From Selenomonas ruminantium subsp. lactilytica TAM6421 (GTDB lineage Bacteria; Bacillota; Negativicutes; Selenomonadales; Selenomonadaceae): a DNA stretch of 64,000 bases. Positions 59,253 to 64,000 of this stretch are shown here, one piece after another; position 1 is the first letter of the stretch; every line of letters begins with the position of its first letter. Under the pieces are notes generated by a model that saw only the letters and a list, made by a program, of their open reading frames with translations, made no database searches and had not been told where the DNA came from. The position numbers and the translations under genes are program-made. The stretch is from NCBI RefSeq assembly GCF_000284095.1, contig NC_017068.1, forward strand, positions 2,914,001 through 2,978,000. Reading direction: 5' to 3'.

Positions 59253-60660
59253 AGCACAGATTTCCATGGTCATGAATCTGGACAAGTGCATTGGCTGTCA
59301 TACATGCTCCATCACTTGCAAGAATGTCTGGACCAACCGCCCGGGTGCGGAATACATGTACTTCAACAACGTGGAGACAAAACCCGGTATCGGCTATCCC
59401 AAACAGTGGGAAAACCAGGAGAAATGGAAGGGTGGCTGGGAGCTCAAAGGCGGCAAGCTGCAATTGCGTTCCGGCAATAAGCTGGAACGCTTAGCCAAGC
59501 TCTTCTACCATCCCGACCAGCCGGAAATGGATGATTACTACGAGCCCTGGACCTACGATTATGAAACCCTGATCACGTCCAAGCGCAAAAAACATCAGCC
59601 CATCGCCCGCCCCCGTTCCCTGATCACCCAGAAACCCATGGAAATCAAATGGGGGCCGAACTGGGAAGACGATCTGGCCGCCGGGGAATCCGCCCGGCAG
59701 GATCACAACTTCAAGAATATCGCTGAAGATATCACCCTGGAATTCCATGACCTCTTCATGAAATACCTGCCCCGCACCTGCAACCACTGTCTGAACCCCG
59801 CCTGTGTAGCGGCCTGCCCTTCTGGTGCCATCTACAAGCGGGAGGAGGACGGCGTGGTGCTGGTGTCCCAGGACGGCTGCCGGGGCTGGCGTCACTGCAT
59901 CCCTGCCTGTCCCTACAAGAAGGTCTATTTCAACTGGAAGACCAATAAAGCAGAAAAGTGTATTTTCTGCTTCCCCCGCCTGGAAAACGGCCTGCCTACA
60001 ATCTGTGCCGATACCTGCGTAGGGCGTCTGCGCTATATGGGCGTGCTGCTCTACGATATGGATAAGGTCAAGGATGCGGCTTCGACACCGGACAAAGGTG
60101 AGATCTATCACAGCATGCTGGATATCCTTCAGGATCCTCATGATCCAGAGGTCATCAAGGCAGCCAAAGATGCAGGCATTCCTGACAACTGGCTCAAGGC
60201 AGCGCAGGCTTCCCCGGTCTATAAAATGGTCAAGGAATGGCAGGTGGCCCTGCCCCTGCATGCAGAATACCGCACCCTGCCCATGGTCTGGTATGTACCG
60301 CCCCTGTCCCCCATCACCCGGCGGGCGGAAGCGGATGTGTACCTGCCAGACGTAAAGGATATGCGCATCCCCCTTTCCTATATTGCCGAGCTCTTTGCCG
60401 CTGGCAATGTGGCAGTGGTGGAAAACGTATTGCAGCGTCTGCTGGATATGCGCATGGTCATGCGTGCCAAGGAGACCGGTGAGGAACTTCCCCGCCGGCT
60501 GGAATACGATCTGGAAACCTATGAAGCCATGTACCGGCTGATGGGCATTGCCAAGTATAAGGACCGTTTCAACATTCCTGCTGGTTTGCAGGAACAAGCG
60601 GAAGATAAATTACGAGAACTGCAGGGTTCCTGTGGCTATAACTGTCCGGGAGGGTGCTGA
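59242..60660 (+). CDS. narH: Nitrate reductase beta subunit NarH
   Basis: A 472-aa Fe-S subunit carrying electrons from NarI to NarG. Cysteine groups: CIGCHTCSITC near the start, then CNHCLNPACVAACP, CRGWRHCIPACP and CIFCFPRLENG...CADTC, enough for one 3Fe-4S and three 4Fe-4S clusters (the Trp in CRGWRHC replaces a Cys as in E. coli). A TTG start is preceded by GGAGG 9 bp upstream. Confidence 0.96.
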   Translation: MKIKAQISMVMNLDKCIGCHTCSITCKNVWTNRPGAEYMYFNNVETKPGIGYPKQWENQEKWKGGWELKGGKLQLRSGNKLERLAKLFYHPDQPEMDDYYEPWTYDYETLITSKRKKHQPIARPRSLITQKPMEIKWGPNWEDDLAAGESARQDHNFKNIAEDITLEFHDLFMKYLPRTCNHCLNPACVAACPSGAIYKREEDGVVLVSQDGCRGWRHCIPACPYKKVYFNWKTNKAEKCIFCFPRLENGLPTICADTCVGRLRYMGVLLYDMDKVKDAASTPDKGEIYHSMLDILQDPHDPEVIKAAKDAGIPDNWLKAAQASPVYKMVKEWQVALPLHAEYRTLPMVWYVPPLSPITRRAEADVYLPDVKDMRIPLSYIAELFAAGNVAVVENVLQRLLDMRMVMRAKETGEELPRRLEYDLETYEAMYRLMGIAKYKDRFNIPAGLQEQAEDKLRELQGSCGYNCPGGC

Positions 60661-61196
60661 TGATGACCGAAACAACAGAATATCAGAAAACGCTGTCTTT
60701 GGCTGCCTATCTCTTCGCCTATCCCCATGCGGAATGGTGGACAAAACTCCCCGCCTGCCGCCAGGAAGCAGCCAGCCTTGAGAACCCGCAGAACAAGCAG
60801 ATCATCCTGGACACCTTGGATTATATCGAGATCATGGGACATAAAGAATATGAAGAACTCTATGTCCGCACCTTCGAGTTTTCTGCGAATACCAATCTCT
60901 ACCTGACCATGCACGACCGCACGGACTTCGGCAAGCAGGCCCGGGAAATGCTGGAATTCAAGAATCTCTTCTTGGACAACGGCTATGACCTGAACAAGGA
61001 ACTGCCGGATTTCCTGCCTGCCCTGCTGGAATTGGCGGCCCACCTCTCTGCCGAACAGGCAGGCAAGGTGCTGTCCAGAATACAGCCTAAGATTGAACTG
61101 CTGCGCCAGCGCTTTGTGGCGGCAAAACTTGCCCATACATTCCTGCTGGATGTGATTTTGACCGAAACGGATGAACTGGAGGGAGCAACCGCATGA
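60660..61196 (+). CDS. narJ: Nitrate reductase assembly chaperone NarJ
   Basis: A 178-aa helical chaperone that holds NarGH for cofactor insertion. AAYLFAYPHAEWW and LYVRTFEFSANTNLYLT are family positions. It overlaps the narH stop by one base (TGATG) with GGGAGG upstream; the ATG 3 bp later is also possible. Confidence 0.92.
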   Translation: MMTETTEYQKTLSLAAYLFAYPHAEWWTKLPACRQEAASLENPQNKQIILDTLDYIEIMGHKEYEELYVRTFEFSANTNLYLTMHDRTDFGKQAREMLEFKNLFLDNGYDLNKELPDFLPALLELAAHLSAEQAGKVLSRIQPKIELLRQRFVAAKLAHTFLLDVILTETDELEGATA

Positions 61197-61858
61197 ATGA
61201 ATTCCTCTATGGGGTGCTACCCTATATCGCCCTGACAATCTTCGCAGGGGGCACCATTATGCGCTATACCATCTATGAACGCAACTGGACCACGAAGTCC
61301 AGCGAGTTCCTGTCTAAGCGCGACCTGAAATGGGCCAATCCCCTTTTCCATATCGGCCTGCTGATGGCCTTCGGCGGTCACTGCGTCGGCATCCTTGTGC
61401 CAAAATTCATGACCGAGGCTGCGGGCACCGATGAGCATATGTATCATCTTATGAGCCTCGCAGGCGGCCTGCCGGCGGCGGTGCTCTTCCTCGGCGGTTT
61501 TCTGTGGCTCTGCCAGCGGCGGTTTGCCGGCAATGACCGCATGCAGGTAAATACCAGCGGCATGGACAAACTGCTCTATCTCGTGCTGCTGCTGACCATC
61601 GTATCCGGCACCATCGGCACGGTCAGCAATATCCCCGGCGGCTTCGACTACCGTGAAACCATCTCCCCCTGGTTCCGCTCGGTACTCATGCTGCAGCCTG
61701 AGGTTGGATTGATGGAAAACGTCCCCCTTGTTTTCCAGATCCATATGCTGAGCTGGATGATGACCGCCATGCTGTTCCCCTTCACGCGGCTGGTGCATTG
61801 TCTGAGTTTCCCCTTTGAATACCTGTTCCGCAGCAATATCATCTACCGAAAAAAATAA
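61193..61858 (+). CDS. narI: Nitrate reductase gamma subunit NarI (cytochrome b)
   Basis: A 221-aa membrane subunit with five helices that oxidises quinol and anchors NarGH through two b hemes. Histidine ligands lie in FHIGLLMAFGGHCVG and in QIHMLSWMM ... RLVHCLSFPFEY. It overlaps narJ by 4 bp. The quinol is probably menaquinol in this group. Confidence 0.95.
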   Translation: MNEFLYGVLPYIALTIFAGGTIMRYTIYERNWTTKSSEFLSKRDLKWANPLFHIGLLMAFGGHCVGILVPKFMTEAAGTDEHMYHLMSLAGGLPAAVLFLGGFLWLCQRRFAGNDRMQVNTSGMDKLLYLVLLLTIVSGTIGTVSNIPGGFDYRETISPWFRSVLMLQPEVGLMENVPLVFQIHMLSWMMTAMLFPFTRLVHCLSFPFEYLFRSNIIYRKK

Positions 61859-61868
61859 GTTCTTACAC

Positions 61869-61899
61869 AAAAATCGCTGGTCTCTGCCAGCGATTTTTT
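61869..61899. terminator. Bidirectional terminator between narI and fnr
   Basis: AAAATCGCTGG, 6-nt loop, CCAGCGATTTT with T6 on the plus strand and A4 before it, between convergent genes. Confidence 0.85.
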
Positions 61900-61906
61900 C
61901 ATAGCC

Positions 61907-62581
61907 TTATTCGATATTGCAGACTTCCCGGCCGCAGTTCTCACATTGGATCGCGTCCTTGAGGTAATCCATGTCCTTGATGAAGATCAGATGTCCCCGG
62001 TATTCGATGATATCCGCCTTCTTGAGTTCTCCCAGCATGCGGTTCAGGCTCTCCCGGGCGGTCGCAGAATAATTGGCCAATTCCTGATTGGTCAGGGGCA
62101 CGGAGATAAGGATTCCCCCATCCACCTCTTTGCCATAACTGTTGGCCAGCCGTATCAGGGTGGAATACAGCGCCCCCTTCTTGCCATAAAGCAGCAGATC
62201 CCGGAATTTCGTATGCTGCTTGCGCATATGGGCGCTGATGATGCGCAGGATATTCACTGCCAGAGGAGGACGCTTTTCCAGATAGCTCTGCAATACGGGG
62301 AATTCAATGGCGTAGACCTCAGCGGCACTTTGGGCGATGGCATTGAAGATGTAAGTAGGATTATCCTCAAACAACGGCAATTCCCCAATAATGCTGCTGC
62401 GGGTAGCTAACCGCAAGGACAGCACCCGCCCGCTGGTGGCATATTTCGTGATGAATATCTGCCCTGTACGCACGATATAGAAATATTTCGCCGGATCACC
62501 TTCGTGAAACAGATATTCCCCATCATGCAGCATAATAACCTTGCCGGGAACTTCATACAATTGACGAACCAAAGACTCCAT
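61907..62581 (-). CDS. fnr: FNR-type regulator with C-terminal Fe-S cysteines
   Basis: A 224-aa Crp/Fnr protein: cyclic-nucleotide-like sensor fold (about 15-125), dimer helix and HTH (LTNQELANYSATARESLNRML, about 165-185). The N-terminal cysteines of E. coli FNR are absent. Instead the end carries Cys213-x2-Cys216-x4-Cys221, the spacing of the oxygen-sensing 4Fe-4S site of B. subtilis Fnr. It lies between narGHJI and narK and is the likely anaerobic activator of both. The ATG at 62581 follows GAGGGG. Confidence 0.9.
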   Translation of the reverse strand: MESLVRQLYEVPGKVIMLHDGEYLFHEGDPAKYFYIVRTGQIFITKYATSGRVLSLRLATRSSIIGELPLFEDNPTYIFNAIAQSAAEVYAIEFPVLQSYLEKRPPLAVNILRIISAHMRKQHTKFRDLLLYGKKGALYSTLIRLANSYGKEVDGGILISVPLTNQELANYSATARESLNRMLGELKKADIIEYRGHLIFIKDMDYLKDAIQCENCGREVCNIE

Positions 62582-62646
62582 GACCTTACCCCTCTCAAAA
62601 CTCAACTTGCTTCCCTTAAGCATACTAAAAATTTCCCATTCTAACT

Positions 62647-62702
62647 GTGAGATTTGTTACGTTTTCCGTGAGGTTTGTTACTTACATATTGATATATTTC
62701 AA
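62647..62702. promoter_or_regulatory. Crp/Fnr-type repeats between fnr and narK
   Basis: GTGAGATTTGTTAC (62647-62660) and GTGAGGTTTGTTAC (62668-62681) repeat with a 21-bp offset; each is an imperfect GTGA-N6-TTAC half-palindrome. TTGAT-N4-TTCAA (62689-62702) is one base off an FNR site. Together they probably serve divergent control of fnr and narK. Confidence 0.5.
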
Positions 62703-62756
62703 TTATACTTAATACAAATCAATAACAATGTGATAATAAGGATGGATGATGAACAA

Positions 62757-64000
62757 ATGTCAACAAGCAAAGACTTCGCTGTCCTCGGCGAAAATCCCTC
62801 CCGCCGGGAAATCTTGCAGCATTGGGAGCCGGAAAACAAGATATTTTGGGAGACATACGGCAAAAAGATTGCCAACCAGAATCTGGCTGTCTCCACCTGG
62901 GCTTTAGTTTTATCCTTTGTGGTCTGGACCTTATGGGCCACCATTGCCGCCCAGCTCAACACCGTGGGCTTCCACTTCACAGATGAGCAGATCTTCACGC
63001 TGGCCGCCCTGCCGGGGCTTGTTGGTGCCACGGGGCGCCTGTTCTACACCTATCTGCCTGGCCTGCTCGGAGGCAAGACCTCAACATTGCTGACCACGGC
63101 CCTGTTATTGCTGCCAATCATGGGCCTGGGCAATGCCCTGCAGGATACAAGCACCTCCTATGAGACCTTTGTGCTCCTCGTATCCTTTATCGGCATAGCC
63201 GGCGCCAATTTCTCCGCCTCCATGGCCAATATCGGCTTTTTCTACCCCAAGGCAAATAAAGGGTTGGCCCTGGGCATCAACGCAGGCGTGGGCAATCTGG
63301 GCGTATCCCTGATCTACCTGACAGCCCCCCTACTGCTGGGCTGGAACTTGTCCGGCCTTTTCGGTGCCGGTCTGCCCACCGCCGCGGGTTCGACTCTCTA
63401 CCTGCAGAATGTCTGCTATTTCTGGGCTATCCCCACATTGATCACACTTGTACTTATCTGTATGTTTATGGATAATCTGCCCCTGCCCAAACAAAGCCCT
63501 AAGAGCGTATTATCCATCTTCGGCAACAAACACACCTGGCTGATGTGCTGGATCTACACCTGCGGCTTCGGTTCCTTTATCGGCTTTTCTGCCGCTTTAG
63601 GCTTGCTGGTATCCAAGGAATTCCCCGAGGTTTCCTTCTCCATGGCGGCCTTCCTTGGTCCCTTTATCGGCGCCAGCGTACGGCCGCTGGGAGGCTGGCT
63701 GGCCGATAAACTCGACAGCGGTTCCCGCGTCACGCTTCTCTCCCTATTCGTGATGCTGGCAGCCAGCCTTGTAACCATGCTGGGCATCCAAGCGCATAAC
63801 TTCGCAATGTTCTTTGGTTCCTTCCTGCTGCTGTTCCTGACCACCGGTTTTGTCAACGGTGCTTCCTTCCGCATGATTCCCTATATCTTCAATAATCCCT
63901 TCCACTCCTCTTTGGTTACAGGCTTTACCGCTGCCATTGCCGCCTATGGCGCCTTCCTGATTCCCAAGATCTTCGGCTGGGCCTACAGCAATTATCAGGA
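62757..64000 (+). CDS. narK: Nitrate/nitrite transporter NarK, 3' end outside window
   Basis: A major-facilitator protein; 414 codons are in the window, continuing past the right edge. GINAGVGNLGVSLIYL carries the nitrate-signature G-x-G-N-x-G pattern and LVGATGRLFYTY the nearby conserved arginine. It imports nitrate or exchanges it for nitrite. The ATG at 62757 is preferred; an in-frame ATG at 62742 would add 5 residues. Its position next to fnr and narGHJI fits nitrate respiration. Confidence 0.92.
   Translation, partial: MSTSKDFAVLGENPSRREILQHWEPENKIFWETYGKKIANQNLAVSTWALVLSFVVWTLWATIAAQLNTVGFHFTDEQIFTLAALPGLVGATGRLFYTYLPGLLGGKTSTLLTTALLLLPIMGLGNALQDTSTSYETFVLLVSFIGIAGANFSASMANIGFFYPKANKGLALGINAGVGNLGVSLIYLTAPLLLGWNLSGLFGAGLPTAAGSTLYLQNVCYFWAIPTLITLVLICMFMDNLPLPKQSPKSVLSIFGNKHTWLMCWIYTCGFGSFIGFSAALGLLVSKEFPEVSFSMAAFLGPFIGASVRPLGGWLADKLDSGSRVTLLSLFVMLAASLVTMLGIQAHNFAMFFGSFLLLFLTTGFVNGASFRMIPYIFNNPFHSSLVTGFTAAIAAYGAFLIPKIFGWAYSNYQ

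Overview
The window is a chromosomal segment from a diderm Firmicute of the Negativicutes, most likely a Selenomonas-type bacterium. The clearest signs are two outer-membrane porins with an N-terminal SLH domain (38.9 kb and 46.4 kb), an arrangement typical of Negativicutes. Genes are tightly packed with strong Shine-Dalgarno sites. No rRNA, tRNA, CRISPR array or insertion sequence was seen. Five parS-like sites between 42.5 and 55.4 kb suggest the segment lies near the replication origin.

Left part (0-38.5 kb, almost all minus strand): sulfur and methyl-group metabolism. In order: sulfate uptake (cysT, sbp); an esterase/ATP-grasp/C39-peptidase cassette; cysteine desulfurase with mnmA; a plus-strand membrane protein with a two-component system; an M20 hydrolase-MetQNI-PLP lyase operon; a racemase and a DAACS symporter; a corrinoid methyltransferase cluster (three MtaA/UroD-type proteins, two corrinoid proteins, a RamA-like activase, a double-4Fe-4S protein and an MtmB-family protein read without pyrrolysine); its ABC transporter and LysR regulator; a tandem YezD protein; and an operon joining a methyltransferase and reverse-transsulfuration enzymes to a nitrogenase-like gene set in the order marB-marH-marD-marK. 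The nitrogenase-like proteins keep the cluster ligands but lack two side chains needed for N2 reduction, so a methylthio-alkane reductase role is favoured.

These units are tied together by regulation visible in the DNA. Six promoters carry an ACCTA-N9-TAGGT-type operator; four of these also share an almost invariant promoter spacer. Eight transcripts begin with an attenuator in which CTGA (TTGA once), a 4-bp hairpin whose pairs covary, and AGG lead into an intrinsic terminator. Two promoters share a 16-bp palindrome exactly 34 bp upstream of TATAAT, probably the site of the neighbouring LysR protein, which itself lies behind a sulfur-type promoter. The layout reads as a sulfur-limitation regulon in which the corrinoid system and the nitrogenase-like reductase salvage sulfur or methyl groups from organic compounds.

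Right part (38.5-64 kb): envelope, DNA repair and respiration. It holds an SLH porin, a periplasmic 5'-nucleotidase, sbcD-sbcC, a second SLH porin, dcuC with an M20 peptidase and a LysR gene, an exported hydrolase, an Asp/Glu racemase with a divergent LysR gene, an exported HAD phosphatase, and a nitrate-respiration cluster (narGHJI, an FNR regulator with a Bacillus-type C-terminal cysteine cluster, and narK cut by the window edge).
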